From Bugulina stolonifera (Eukaryota; Bryozoa; Gymnolaemata; Cheilostomatida; Bugulidae), in assembly GCA_935421135.1 (NCBI GenBank), contig OW285191.1, forward strand, positions 11,287,700 to 11,351,699: a DNA stretch of 64,000 nucleotides, written 5' to 3'. This document shows, one piece after another, positions 49,701-62,400 of this stretch. Position numbers and translations under genes: made by a program. Under the pieces are notes generated by a model. That model did not search any database. It was not told the DNA's origin and worked only from the letters and a program-made list of their open reading frames with translations. The stretch's first letter is position 1; every line of letters begins with the position of its first letter.

Positions 49701-51167
49701 AAAAGTTAAATGTTGAATACCTTGATATTGACTTGAGTTCGTCAAACACTATAATTTCATCCACACAGAACACAGTAGCCGCCCTTGCAATCTGAAGCAC
49801 AAAAAATATTCTGAATCGAATATATACATATATAAACAAATACATAAATGCCATACATTAAACTGGATAAAAATATACAAACAAAATACAATCTATTAAT
49901 AAAAATTCAATAATTGTGGAAAGAGAAAGGGTAAGGGAGGTAACTTGCATGTAATCAACATATTACATTTCGTCCCATCACTGTTTGTTTCCAACACCAG
50001 GTATTGTCTATTTAAGACGCACATAGCAATTGCTAACACAACCGGTGATCTTGATATGACATGCAGATTTGTTTCAATGGTAACCCAATTAACAAATAAG
50101 TTACACAAATACATGGGGATTTTTAGTAATAAAATATACAACTTAGCCCAACTTACCTGCCCGGCTAAATAGGTCCTCAACTCGTCCGATTGGGCATTGT
50201 CCACTATACTACCAGGTAGAGCAATACTCACTGTCCAGTCTCGACCACACTTCTCCCTTTCGGTTCTTTTGACTTCCTCTACTTCCTTTGCTTTTTGCTC
50301 TGCTTCCATCTTCTTCTGTATTTTTTTCATTGCTTTTTCCTCTTCCCATTTCCGTTTCTGCTGCTTAACTGTCAACATAAATGGCTATAACAATATATGA
50401 AGCATTGGTTGAATTGATAGAGGCAAGAAGATGAAGAGACAAAATAACATAAAAAATAATGTGTATAGATTTTTAAACACTCATTAAAGAATTTATAGGC
50501 AAGGTAATAGAACACCATCCATCTAGTTGACAAACAGTTCAAATATTAGTGGGCTAAGTGGGCTAATGATAGCCTAACCCTCGCAAGTTTGAAATATCTT
50601 ACAAAAAAGAAAAGCATAACACTCACATAAAATAATCTATTAATGAATACTCACACTCTTTCTTCTTTTCCTTGAAACCATGAAATTCATCACTCTGAAA
50701 ATTTAAATAGGCTATTAGGCGTAAAGAACTAAACAAAGTAAGTACACATTCTGCTAAATTTATCGGCTAAGTCTAGGTTTTAAGTAATATTAAACTTAAT
50801 TAGGCAAATACAAAATAACACTTTTAAGACTTGTACTTGGAGGCTATAGATACATGTAGATTTTCATTGGATTTAACAACAAATTCAAATTGTATATAAA
50901 CTATAAAGCATAGCCTAAATTAAATTTGCTATAGGCCTATCATGTCCATATAATTGCAACATTATTTTTTAAAAAAGTAAATCGGAAATAAAATATTAGT
51001 ATAATTACACATTAGCATAAATGACTATCTGACACAAAAAGAAAATCAAGTGAAGTTCAAGTTGAAGTTCATCTTACTTTTTGTCTTTTCTTTTTATGTA
51101 GTTTAGCAATTATGGCATCTGAATATGAATCGTCAAGTTCAGTTGTGCGTTTAGTTCCAACATCCAT
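46777..51167 (-). CDS. SPOUT1: SPOUT domain-containing methyltransferase 1
   Basis: Ten coding exons on the minus strand: 51078-51167, 50655-50694, 50157-50368, 49721-49791, 49350-49495, 48874-49004, 48440-48500, 47960-48167, 47489-47636, 46777-46851. All are in frame with GT/AG, giving 393 residues (human about 376). The order is a basic N-terminal tail, the charged helix KQQKRKWEEEKAMKKIQ, then VSIALPGSIVDNAQSDELRTYLAGQ, IARAATVFCVDEIIVFDE, YLRKSFFPQ, GLLNPLDAPHHLR, YWGYKTRLV, TSERGD, and at the end HLLIMFGGVHGLE and PVQGSGTIRTEEAVLISLSAL. These are the trefoil-knot SAM-binding blocks of the C9orf114/SPOUT1 (CENP-32) family. Family members are RNA 3' uridine methyltransferases linked to mitotic spindle and centromere function. 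The last exon is only 75 bases and was found by extending the conserved RTEEA motif. Confidence 0.94.
49224..49359. repeat. 36-base tandem repeat spanning a SPOUT1 donor site
   Basis: Three and a half units, starting at about 49224, 49260, 49296 and 49332, with core TCTGCAGATCTCATCTG and CTCTCTAAGGACTAC. The last unit carries the donor of the exon 49350-49495 (minus strand GCAG then GTGAGAT). In the other units the same position reads GCAG then ATGAGAT, so they are near-copies of the donor without GT. Confidence 0.9.
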
Positions 51168-52082
51168 AATTAATCACAGTAGAATTTAAATAACCAATAT
51201 GCTCAGTGGGAACCTAGTTCAGTAATTATTAAATTAATTTAAACATTGATCACCATGTGGTAAATAAAATCTTCCAAGGTACTGCGTCCTTGACATTAAC
51301 TAAGCAATTGATTGGAACAGACAGTATAGCCTCAGATGAGACAATAAAATGAACCCAATCAAATAACCTGTCTGAACATATAAACCAATCAGAATTACTA
51401 CGTAGTATTAGAGCCGATATCTATTAACATTGTGGAGTAAGATAACTCCGTGTAAAATAATTTTGAGAGGGCACAACTTTGCAATGACACGCTCTAAAGC
51501 ATTATTTGCATCTTTTATAAGGTTGAGTTAATAGTTTTACATGTAAAGCTACACAGTATTCTTTGTACACCATTGTACAATATTGAGACTGTTGTACACA
51601 AACAGGAGCTTTTAGATTAACCACATCTGCAGCTTGTGTTTCATTTTACATGCTCGTGCATTATTTGTGCAAGCTTCTGTTTATATACTTAACTGTACAT
51701 GGATGTAAATTGTAAATATCTATAATTAAGTTGCAAATGGGAACAAGATATTTTTGTATAATAGGATAATATTGCCATTAAAAATAATTTAAACTACAGA
51801 ATGGATAGTTTTTGATTTAATTGAGTTATCACATTAATTGGCTTCCAAAACGTTTCGCTAAAATTATTTTTATACCAATAAGGGATGCTAAGAAAAATGC
51901 TTTCTAGTGCGCTATGCCAAAATAAACTATACTTGAAGTGTGCCTGTGGTTGTGTATAAAAATAAAAAATGTTCCACCAAAGGAAATCATTTGCAGAATT
52001 TTGCCTATTCCCACTAGGTGACACTTTAGTAGGTTGTGAAGAGTCGGTAGTCAGCAGCAAGGAAACTGCTACCTGCATGAAT
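51168..52082. other. Upstream region of SPOUT1
   Basis: The spacer between the SPOUT1 start and the stop of the next minus-strand gene. No recognised promoter motif, gene or repeat was identified. Confidence 0.4.
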
Positions 52083-54474
52083 TTACTCTGAAATATCTTG
52101 CAATGAATTGTTTGTAATACTACTGCTGTCTTTGGGTGTAAGAAATAGATCTTTGAGAGTGTCACAATGAAACTCAACTCGTCGGAGTCGTCGCCTCGTT
52201 ACATAGCTCATTGCCTTATCCCTCTCTTTCTTCTTCTCTGCGTACTTCTCCAGCATTACCACCGTAGGTTTGGGTTTCTTCTTCTTAGGTTTTACAGGAT
52301 ATATCTTTGGTAACGTTTTGAAGTGTTCAATTAAACTACAGATATCTTTTGGTGATGTGGGCGGTGGCCTCGGTTGTTTTATAGACTCTGCTTTTTCTTC
52401 CTCACGGTGTGAGGCCTTTGTTTCTCTTATCCTGTTAAGTATTGCCCCAAAACCTTGCTTCTTGTTGGTAATAATCTCCACAACATTCAGGTGTTTCTTC
52501 AGATCAGGTTTCTGTGGATCCAACCAATTAATTTTATCTCTAAAACGTAGGATACTCATAAATTATGATACATGTAGATTACCAGTGTCTGATTAGCTAA
52601 CGCAAAAGTGTATGTGTTATCATGTTAGCCGCTATCAGAATATAATTATATTACATGTACATGTACAATGTATATATCATTTGGTATAACTTGCTAAAGA
52701 CAAAGTTTTGCTATAATTAGTTTTTTAAATAGATCTATTGCAGCCCAAACTAACTTGTTTCATTAAAAGGGACAATACTAAACAGTTACATCTCTCCACT
52801 TTCATATACATTGTACAATGTACAGCAATTTTGTATGCAATATTATAATAAACCTGTTCGGTTGTTAAACATTTATTTACAAGGTTTATAGAATAATGTA
52901 ACCTTCAGGCATTTACTTATGTTATTATAATTCAAATACAACTTGATACTAAGTGCAGTGCACATGATATATGTTGTAGTATCTAGATGAGGTGTGCATG
53001 ACTAGTGTTAAAGTAATCCCAAAATTAAAGATTGATTTAATACTCGTCTATATAAGGATTTTTTGGTTGCAGCGAATTGTGTGGTCAAACATAATTCATC
53101 AAAGAATTTAATAAAACAAATAATAAAATACATGGGGACACAACATCACTATAACATAAAAATCATATTTTGCTTGTGAATAGTTATCATGTTATTTTAT
53201 GCTTCATATAGTTATGGCATGGCAGCTGTACTAAATTTATGAAGCGTAGAATTGGGGAATTGAGATTACACACATTATCCGTGTACCTGAGCACAAAATA
53301 GTTTTGTTTGGATGATTGTTTCACCAGTTTTATTTCTCATAATTTTACATGAAGCAATTGGGTGAATACTCACTTGACCAAGGTTATTCTGTTACGGATC
53401 CTATCTATTTCTGAAGTGCCCTCTGGTGTCAAATCGTGGGTATGGCGTACATTGCTTCTGTCAATAGACATGGTCTTCAGTTGTTCCTCTGCACTTTTCT
53501 TCTCTTCTAGAAGTTTAGTTGTGATGAAGGTGATGGTATCTGAGAGATTCTTCGTTTTAGACTGCAGGTCCTAATAACACAATTAGACTGTGCTGTATCG
53601 CATCACACACCAAGTAGCTTTTACTGTATGAGTAATAAGCGCACACATACATGTATCACACTACACATCACTCAACAATCTTGCTCATGGTTCATACTAG
53701 TCGGAACTTGTTTGTCTAGAGTCTAGCGTGTCATTCATTATTTCTATGATATTTTCGGTGGGAATTTGATGTGTGTTCATATCATGTTATTATTCTATAG
53801 CCTTGTAATGCCTACACTTGCAATATCTGTAATAGTTAGACCACTGAAATTGTTACAACATTACAATTACTTCATAAATAATTATATTAAACAAATTTTT
53901 TCAGCTATCTCTGGTATGTAGGGTGTAGAAATATGCAGCCTGCATTGGGTAAAAATCTCAGGCTTGCTTGTTTATGATTTGACGCCTGTGATGTTCACAA
54001 ACACAGTGCTTGCTACTTTTGGAAATAGTGAATGCAGCCTTTACTACCCAACACCATGTGAGATTGTAAAAGAATACAATCATTACACACTATGCAGATA
54101 GTGTTACATAAGCCCTAGCATAATAGGCCACATTCTATTCTAAGACTGTGTAAGACCACAAAAGATGTACATTACAGAATATTTGTGTGCCCTTGTTATG
54201 TTTATGTATACAACACCAATATTATCATAAAGTGGATGCACCCTGCTAGTAATTTCTAATCAAAATAATTTTGCAATTTCTGGCCATGTAAAAGGAGCCC
54301 GATGACACCTACCAACAACCCTGAGCCGATCTCCTGCTTAGCGTTGTTTATCAGATGTACTTTCATCTTGTTTTCTCTGTCTAGAATCTTCATAGTTCTA
54401 TCAAAGTCCCTTTTATTCCTCTGAGCCTTGGCATAGTTCTCCGCCATATTTGGTTCTGCAAAGCCGAATGACAT
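52083..54474 (-). CDS. Unrecognised basic, helical protein
   Basis: Three coding exons on the minus strand: 54313-54474, 53374-53570, 52083-52539, GT/AG and in frame, giving 271 residues from MSFGFAEPNMAENYAKAQRN. The N-terminal ~130 residues are charged and predicted helical (DFDRTMKILDRENKMKVHLI, KLLEEKKSAEEQLKTM). The middle has IRNRITLVKDKINWLDPQ. A Pro/Lys segment (KQPRPPPTSPK, PVKPKKKKPKP) precedes a basic stretch, YVTRRRLRRVEF. No membrane segment or signal peptide is apparent, and I do not recognise a family. The coiled-coil-like, basic character would suit a cytoskeletal, ciliary or nuclear structural protein, but this is speculation. Consistent splicing over three exons makes it a real gene. 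Confidence 0.75.
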
Positions 54475-56355
54475 TCTACTATGATACTGTACTTGCAGCT
54501 AACGTCTAGTATAATAGCAGGCTACTGGATAATGAAACTGACACCTAAGATTGCTGCGGTATTTATAGCATTTTAAGAGCTATTTTAATTAATTCTAGGA
54601 AATGAAACTTGGAATGATGAAGATCGGTCAAAGTAGACGACTTGCTTACTTCATGTTCTTTAAATAAATTCACAAGCTAGTGAGAAAGAAGAAGTTTCTA
54701 CAATTACTAATTTAAACAAACATCCTGCAGAGTTACTGTACAGTTTGTCAGCAAAGACTTGTGTAAAGCATCAGCTGATTGTACTTTGACAATATATTTT
54801 ACCTTTTGCTCGAGCTGGGGCGCGTGTATGTTATAACATTTTTCTCTTCTAACTTTGGAAAGTCTTAACTTTGCAGAACTGTTACATCCATACTGTATTC
54901 CAAGCTTAGGGTATAAAAAGAAGTAGACACAACTTATGTATGGGAAACCTTATAGCTGGATATACATGTAGAAATTAATTAGAAAGATCTTAGCCCATGG
55001 GCTAATGAAGTATATACATGTACATTGTTTAGTCTTGCATTATGTTTTCATAAACAATTTGTTCAGCTAAATTTCATTAATCTAATTCTATCCTAAAATA
55101 TGTTGCTTTGTTAAATGGGCCAATGCAATGTCATACACCCATTATTAATGTTAGTGGGTGTATGCATAAGTGAATAATGTACCTTACATAATGGCCTACA
55201 TGATTAGGAGAGACTCCAAGTTCAATGTTAATTCATGCTGAATAAGAATAACATTTCCAACACAAGTGGCGACTTATTGTATAAAAATTGACACAATCAG
55301 CTGTACAGGGCAGTACAGGTGACCGTGATACATTTATGTGATTAGATCTACATAGATGTACATGTAAATGCATACCGGGTAATGAACTATGCCAGCACAC
55401 AGGTCTAAATATTCCAGAGAATAAAACAATAAATAGGAAATACCGTTCTGGGAGAAAATATGTACATATTATCCATTTTATATAATATCATGTCCATGTA
55501 CATGTATACATGTGGACAGTGTACACCTACAATGATACACGTATACATGTATATAAATGTACATGCATGATGTATTTTTAAGCAAGGAGTTTATTTTTTC
55601 AAATCCATGAAAATACAAGTCCCTGACTGGGGTTTGAACCCGGGGCATCTACAGCACCTAATCGCCTAGCACAGTGAACAGAACAGCTACCACTATACTA
55701 CACCAGCTCAGCAACTATACATGTACATGTACATGCATGTATGTGAACTGGTGAGGGGAGGCAATACATGCGGCATCAACGACCCAGTCAGACCGCACAC
55801 CTATTTACAACCAAATGCAAACGTAGATATATTATAATACCTCTCACAGTTTTGGAGGTCTTCAACCTACAGTGTGTACTGGATTATCAGGGAATAACAA
55901 TATGGTGTACTATATGATGAGATGAAAAGTTATCGTCTCTTTGTGTCAGAATTGATAACTTATCAATGCTATAGCCTGCAGTTTATAGGTTACCATTTTA
56001 TTTGGCACGAAATGCAATAATTATGGCAATAGAAGACGGTGATTGGATTCGCATCAACTTCGTTGTATTCCATGATTAAATGATATAAACTATTGTAGAT
56101 TTTTGCAAGTTACAAAAAATTAATATAATTGGAACTTTCAAAGTAGAGTTTAGTCCAGCGTATAATATAAAACAGAGCAATGGGTATTGCTTTATGACTC
56201 TTATCATCTATCAACGTAATGATGCTTATACCCCATTTATTAATGATTATGAAGTTACTCTCCCCTGAATCCAATTGAACAGGGAAACATTTCACTAAGT
56301 AAATATGGTAAGAGATTTTGAGTCAAGATGGCTACAAGTGAAAATTGATTTGAAG
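54475..56355. other. Intergenic region with a SINE
   Basis: The region between two minus-strand genes. It contains the tRNA-derived SINE at 55613-55715 and several ACATGTACATG-type AT-rich runs around 55490-55570. No coding exon was identified. Confidence 0.5.
55613..55715 (-). repeat. tRNA-derived SINE head
   Basis: On the minus strand, TGGTGTAGTATAGTGGTAGC resembles an A box and GGGTTCAAACCCC a strong B box, with the spacing of a tRNA with an enlarged middle. The acceptor stem does not close well, so a SINE is preferred over a functional tRNA. ATTAGGTGCTGTAGA in the middle recurs at about 37638-37652. Confidence 0.65.
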
Positions 56356-58715
56356 TTATCTTGAACGAGACAGTTTTACTTTGAAACGATTTTTTGCATA
56401 ACTTTTAGTGTTTAACAATGTCTGCGCGTATTCACTAGAGCATGTCACACTCGATGGTATTGTCAAGTCTTCGACATAGCCTACTTGTCTGTGCTGGAAC
56501 GTAATAGTAGAGCTCGGGCTAGTGTCTAGTGCTCTTATATATATTCCCTTTATCATACGCTCATCTTCAACTACACGCTCTTGGTCTATATTACCTTGAT
56601 GCACAATCAGAGCCCATTCTTGTCCTAAAAATAAAAGAAGGCAGTTAAAGTTGCGTCCCCTTGTTGAGAGTCACTATCACTACGCTATAGACTATACATA
56701 TGATTTTGAAATAAATGTAAGATTGTTGACCTATTTCTAGCTCTCGCCATACATAGCAATAATAGTTCGATAAGATCAATCAATAAACACCATCGCGAGG
56801 ACGGAAAGTAGAAGTTATTTGTGAAAATGCTGCAACAAGAGATCACAATTTATTTAAAACTTAAATGCAGCTGAATTGTTAACGAATGGCGTAAAAAAGA
56901 AGCATAGTTAAAAATAGTTAGAAACGAAAATAGATTAGTTTAAGGTAATACTAACCAATGATAGCCATGTTGCTGGATTGATCGAATACAACCCTCTGAA
57001 CCTTCATCTGACGTAGACTGAGGTCTATCCTCCTGCTACCTCTCGGTGCACGATGATGCTCATAGACATCAATATTTATTTTGGGCCGTCCTTCTGACCC
57101 ATTGCGGATATTTATATGCAAGAAGATTTTGGTTACCGCGTGTATTAGTACGTCGTGCTCTGCAAATACAGGTGTAAGGGTTATATTGACTTTGATTGCT
57201 GCTAGAAAGCGAGTTTTTTAAAATTGGAGCAGTAGCGCACTGAATGGCAATTGGTGATGATACAGTGATATTACTTTGTATGTAATTCATTAAGCAGGAC
57301 TGTGGGTCCGCATCTCTCTTTATGATATTTATTAACTAAAACCAAATACCACAATTCTCTGTCTCAACTTCAATTGAAATTAAAAGTTCTTACATGAGCT
57401 TTCGCAGCATCTGTCGTACCTTTTACTATTTATTATTATGCTTATAGTTATAGTGTTAAGTTTGATAGGAAAAGTGTTTACCAGGCAATCGGTCCTGTTT
57501 GTAGTCACTGATGGAACTTGTTTTATAGCTCAGACTCAGTTTAATTGTACGATTAGTTTGACAGTGAAGGCTGTTGGGTAACCTCGGAGCACAGGCTATG
57601 AGCGTTTTGTCAGGCAGCAGCTTGTAATAGTTCTGTATAAGGTTAATAAAATTTACAATAGTGTTGTAAATGGTAATACATGATATCCGGCCTTTTTATT
57701 TAATAGCCTGATGGGAGCCTAATAGGATAGAAAGATCATAGCTCAGTTACCAAGAGCGAATTGAGAAGAGAGTTCAACAAATTATTTTTCCAATTAAACG
57801 GTTAAATTGGCTGGGGTTTGTCAAAATAGTGTTGCAGTAGCCAGTAATATAATGTACATGTACAACTCGGATTTATAAAACTATACGGTGGTTGCTATGC
57901 TGACCAAAGTATTTTAGTAAACTTACTATTGGTTTAAAGTCATCATGATCTGTTTTAAAATCTGAAGCACTAAGCCAAAATGGATATCGTTCAACGTGAC
58001 CTTTAATCTCTAGTTTGTAGTGTGACGGGCTCAGAAGTGATTTACGTAGGAACCTTTTCACCACCAACTCGAGCAGATGTCTTGTAGACGCTTCAGATTC
58101 AACTGATGCAGATTTCTGGGAAGGGAAGTGATATACAAACAAAATTAGATATGAATATTAGAGCCTATAGTCAGGAATGTGGATAACACTCATACACTGT
58201 ATTGCACCCAATCAATGTCACTTATTTTGTTGTTGGAGTTTGGCCGTACTCGGAGTTGTCTCCTTTCAGAGATAAAGTGAGCTGACAAGATGTTGCGATC
58301 TATAAAACCAATACTGCTGCCCAAGTGAAGCTCAGAGTTCAATTTTGTGCCAGTACTAAGCTTTTATTCACTCTCTGAAAAAATTATGAGCTGGTAAACA
58401 TAACACCACATATGAAAATCCTCCTAACTGAGGCAACAACTTTTCAAGACGGTCACATCTATCGTATTTTCTCTAGGTTGGTAAATTTTTTGTTAGCAGA
58501 CGTATCAACAACTATTATAGCACAAGTGTTTAGATATCTACTACAGTTTATGGAGAGAATCAGAATGCTACACACTGTCTAGTTTAGTAATTATTATCAA
58601 GAGTTAAAGACAATTCAAACGTCTGAGACCACACACTACTAACCTTGATAGATTCGGCATTTTCGGTATTTTCTTCTTCACGATTAGATGATCGCGTACT
58701 ATACCTTGACCCCAT
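56356..58715 (-). CDS. Unrecognised protein with possible N-myristoylation
   Basis: Five coding exons on the minus strand: 58644-58715, 57927-58115, 57482-57632, 56956-57159, 56356-56624, all GT/AG and in frame, giving 294 residues. It begins MGSRYSTRSSN, which fits the MGxxxS/T myristoylation pattern, followed by an acidic linker (REEENTENAESIK). The rest looks like a beta-rich globular domain: YKLEIKGHVERYPFWLSASD, LPDKTLIACAPRLPN, KINIDVYEHHRAPRGSRRID, QRVVFDQSSNMAIIGQEWAL. No membrane segment is seen. I do not recognise the family. It is head-to-head with the small plus-strand gene at 59004, with 288 bases between the start codons. Confidence 0.78.
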
Positions 58716-59003
58716 TCTCACATTATCAAAATATGCAATGGAGATTACGTGCCCTGATCTTATAACACTTTACTTACATGTTTAGAAATGACGGCACGCC
58801 GTCCGTTATGCAACAATTCATACCACGACGCTCATCACTACTTCATTAATTTGTACAACTCGCAATATAAAAGTTGGACATTTCCAAGCTTGTGTAGTAG
58901 TCTAGTAAGCTAGTAAAGGAAACAGAGTTAGAGGTCATATTATGTTCTTAGCAATTCCTGTAGCATTTTGGTAAATATTGACTGCTGTGATAACCTTATA
59001 ACA
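58716..59003. promoter_or_regulatory. Putative bidirectional promoter
   Basis: The 288-base gap between the minus-strand start at 58715 and the plus-strand start at 59004. ATATAAAAG at 58865-58873 is a plausible plus-strand TATA box about 130 bases before the ATG. No minus-strand TATA box is obvious. Confidence 0.45.
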
Positions 59004-59183
59004 ATGCAGCGATCACTCGCTAGTAAACGATGCGTGGCATTGGTTGAACGTGTGAATTCCCTAAACATAACCTTAGTAGGTGCCAATATACATGTAAAAA
59101 ATCAATTTCTGTTCTCTATATCTGTTTGCTTCATCTTGTTGGGTGTTTTCTACCTTGGAAACAAAAATAGAAAATGGTTATAA
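59004..59183 (+). CDS. Small single-pass membrane protein, 59 residues
   Basis: A single-exon frame starting ATG at 59004 (context ACAATGC) and ending TAA at 59181-59183. A basic N-terminus (MQRSLASKRCVALVERVN) is followed by LNITLVGANIHVKNQ and one hydrophobic segment of ~20 residues (FLFSISVCFILLGVFYLG), then a short basic tail, NKNRKWL. A TATA-like box lies upstream (58865-58873) and AATAAA 43 bases after the stop (59226-59231), which together make a compact transcription unit. Size and layout suit a small mitochondrial or ER membrane protein; no family was recognised. It could also be chance, but the full set of signals is unusual for an AT-rich spacer. Confidence 0.5.
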   Translation: MQRSLASKRCVALVERVNSLNITLVGANIHVKNQFLFSISVCFILLGVFYLGNKNRKWL

Positions 59184-59225
59184 TCTGGTTGAGATTCAAC
59201 AATACTTTATATGTTACACTAAAAA

Positions 59226-59231
59226 AATAAA
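59226..59231 (+). terminator. Poly(A) signal AATAAA
   Basis: AATAAA 43 bases after the stop codon of the small membrane protein frame. It is the nearest canonical signal. Confidence 0.45.
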
Positions 59232-59428
59232 TACAGGAAATATTGGGATAAGGTATTCACATTCTATTTACATAGCTGGAAGCCTCCCAGTATACGCGAA
59301 AGTCAACTATTTACAATAATACATTGTTTAATCCATCAAGTATACCTCATATGGATATACATGTAGAACACGTTTAACCACTTGCCAAGCAGTGACCCAT
59401 GTGGTGTCACATATCTAACAGTCAAATG

Positions 59429-62400
59429 TCAGTCAGTGCTCTCTTGTCTAACGAAGCCGAAGCTATTAGTCATGGACTCCTTTGATACCTTGTCTTGCTC
59501 TAGTCTAGTAATCCGAGTCTCGGCACACTTTGATTCCGTAGTCATATATGATACGCACATACTCTTGGTTGTGTGAGTCCACATCAGCTCAACTAGATAA
59601 ACAAGAATATATTATAGCAAGTTAGTCTATATAACAGCAATGAGTAACAGATAGATCCGATGTGGTAGCTAAGCAGCCAATAAAAAATATTACGGAAATA
59701 ACTATCTAGTTGGTTGTCTCCTAGTTTATGATTGGTTAGAACAGCCAGCATCATTCAATCTAAATGAATATGGAACTTGCAATAAAAACAAATATAACTA
59801 AACCATTTCTAAACGGATCCTATTTTAATGACGTTTACCGTGTATAATGTGCAATCAGCTATTGAAAACTGCGATTTTTTAGGATCATTTTTTCAATGTT
59901 CACAGAATGACAGGAGAAGATGACTTGTTTAATATGTGTGTACTGTTGTTTTTCATACCAACATTACATTTGCAAAATGTCTTGTATTTATATGTACGTA
60001 TATGTAGGGTACAGCAGCAATCATCATTCTCTAAGTACATGATCAACTTAAACTTTCCACATTCAGATAAAACAGAATTAAAGGCATTGTAACAACTTTG
60101 GCGGATTTTACTCACAATAATCCTATTTACGATATCAAATCATAAACATAAAAAAAACAAGTATAGAGTATTATATTATAGCACATACCGGTTGGGTTTA
60201 AAGGGTCTAAATATAGAACGATAGCACCAGCGAGTTTACTTGGATCTTTCTTCAGTACCGGGTTATCTGAAAGTGAAACGTAGCCCGTTCAACATGAGTA
60301 CGTAATGACAGCCATGGGTATACGTGCAATACTGGTTCACATATTTGAACACAGCTACCGACTGGTTCACATAACTAAATGGTTACATGCTGGTTCATAT
60401 AGTTGAACGGTTACAATATTGTATACATTTGACAGATACATTCGACTTCTTGTTAGGTAATATCAGTACTATGTCCTGATGAGAATTTACAATCAATCAG
60501 TTAGCAGACACAATTGTTTGGAACAGAAACATAACATAGGTACTTCACCCTCAGCATAGCATTGGCTTTATTAGAGGGTGAGTAATGCATGTACAACAAA
60601 TCATACCAATACGTAGACATGGTAGATGTCTTACCAATAAATGAAGTCTTCATAGTATGTCGGAGGGTATCTGCAGCATGCACGTCAGAAAGTGTATTCT
60701 GCAGACTTTGACAGATAGTTTTAGCTAGAAGTGTTCTCATCAACTGCTCCCCACAACCTATTAGAGTAACAAGAAGATATACATAATAATATAGTCTTTG
60801 GCCATGTGTTTATGATACATACCCTTTTCATGAAGAAGTGAAACACAGAGTGACATATTATACTTGTAATCTACAATCTTATATGCATACCAATTGCCCA
60901 CATGCTACAATGTGCAATTCAAATTGCATCTTTATTGGAATCGTTTTCCCCTGTAAGTGCAGGATAAAAGGAGGGAGTAACTCCCAGTAAATAATAAAAT
61001 GTCCATCTAAACTACTGGTTGTTATTTGATAAACTATACAGTCTGGTAACTAGATGCATTAAAACTACTATATCTATAACTTTGCTAAATCCAATGCCTT
61101 ACCAGTTGTTGCAACGGCAATGTTACTCTCTGCCCAGCAGCCCGAACCCACCAGAGCAGCCTGCAATTGAGATGAGCTTGTTTAGATCAGAGATGGCTGA
61201 CATTGAAACACTAAATTCATAAACTTTTAAAATAGTTTTGATACAAGTCATGTAAGAATAACAACACAGTATGTAGTTCAGTAATCACTTGGTTCAACTA
61301 AGAATGTCATTGTAGGTGACGTAGTCTAGTCTATTCAATACACTACCCAACTTAAAAGAGTTAAAACCAAGCTGATATTGGCACATTGCAGAAATGGCCA
61401 ATTCCATATTGGGACTGACTGCCAAAACTCAAATACAATTTACAATATATAATAAATAGAGCAAGTTGATTGAGATCATGGGAATTGGTCTAGTTAGGAG
61501 TTGTCTCATTGCTCTATTGTTATAGATGCTTGAATTGAACTAAACCACGGTCTACCTACCTGACCGACCCTACCACTGTGCTTTAAGGCTATACCACCAC
61601 TGGAGAGGGCACAGGCTATGTTTCCTTCCATATCCATACATATAACACCAACTGTATCAAGCCCTGTGCTCTCAATCTAACAATAAAATTTAAAGAGAAA
61701 CAGTAGATTTACTAACATCAGACATCAGGTTGAAGTAGCAACACATTCTCTATTATTAACTATTATAGACATGACTGTTACTGCACTCACATTAATAGTT
61801 GCGGATTTATTCAATGGTTCATCTGAGTCATTGTTACTACTGTCTACTTTCCTTTTCTTCGCTCCGTGCTTTCTAACTACTTTAGAGTACTTGATAAAAT
61901 TTTTCTGGGCGGATTCTGAAATACAAAGATGTTCTACTATTATCATGGGGTCATAATAATAATATGTGCTAATAAATATGCATGTTTACACCGTGCCAGA
62001 CACTACGAGAGAATGGTTCAGAAAACCAGCAAGAGACAGAAAGACTTCATTAGTGCTTACCTGAAACCATAACACGAGATTCAACTAATGAGATTCCTTG
62101 TTCCTTGGCAAAATCAGTAGCACCTGGTCCGACTAGAAAGCTACAGAATAAAATACATGTCTATGAAATAACACATAATCCCACACCATTCACAGCTGTT
62201 CCTAAACATAGCCATAGGACCAACCATAACATTTTGATTAGAGGATATTCTAACAAGTACATTATTTCAATAACTGATTGAAATGATAACCTCCCTGTTA
62301 GAAACTGCTGAGGTATTATAATTATAATATTATCCTTAGTGTCATATACGTAAATATTACTGTTGAATACAACTTTCACAGCAGTTGGAACAGAATGACT

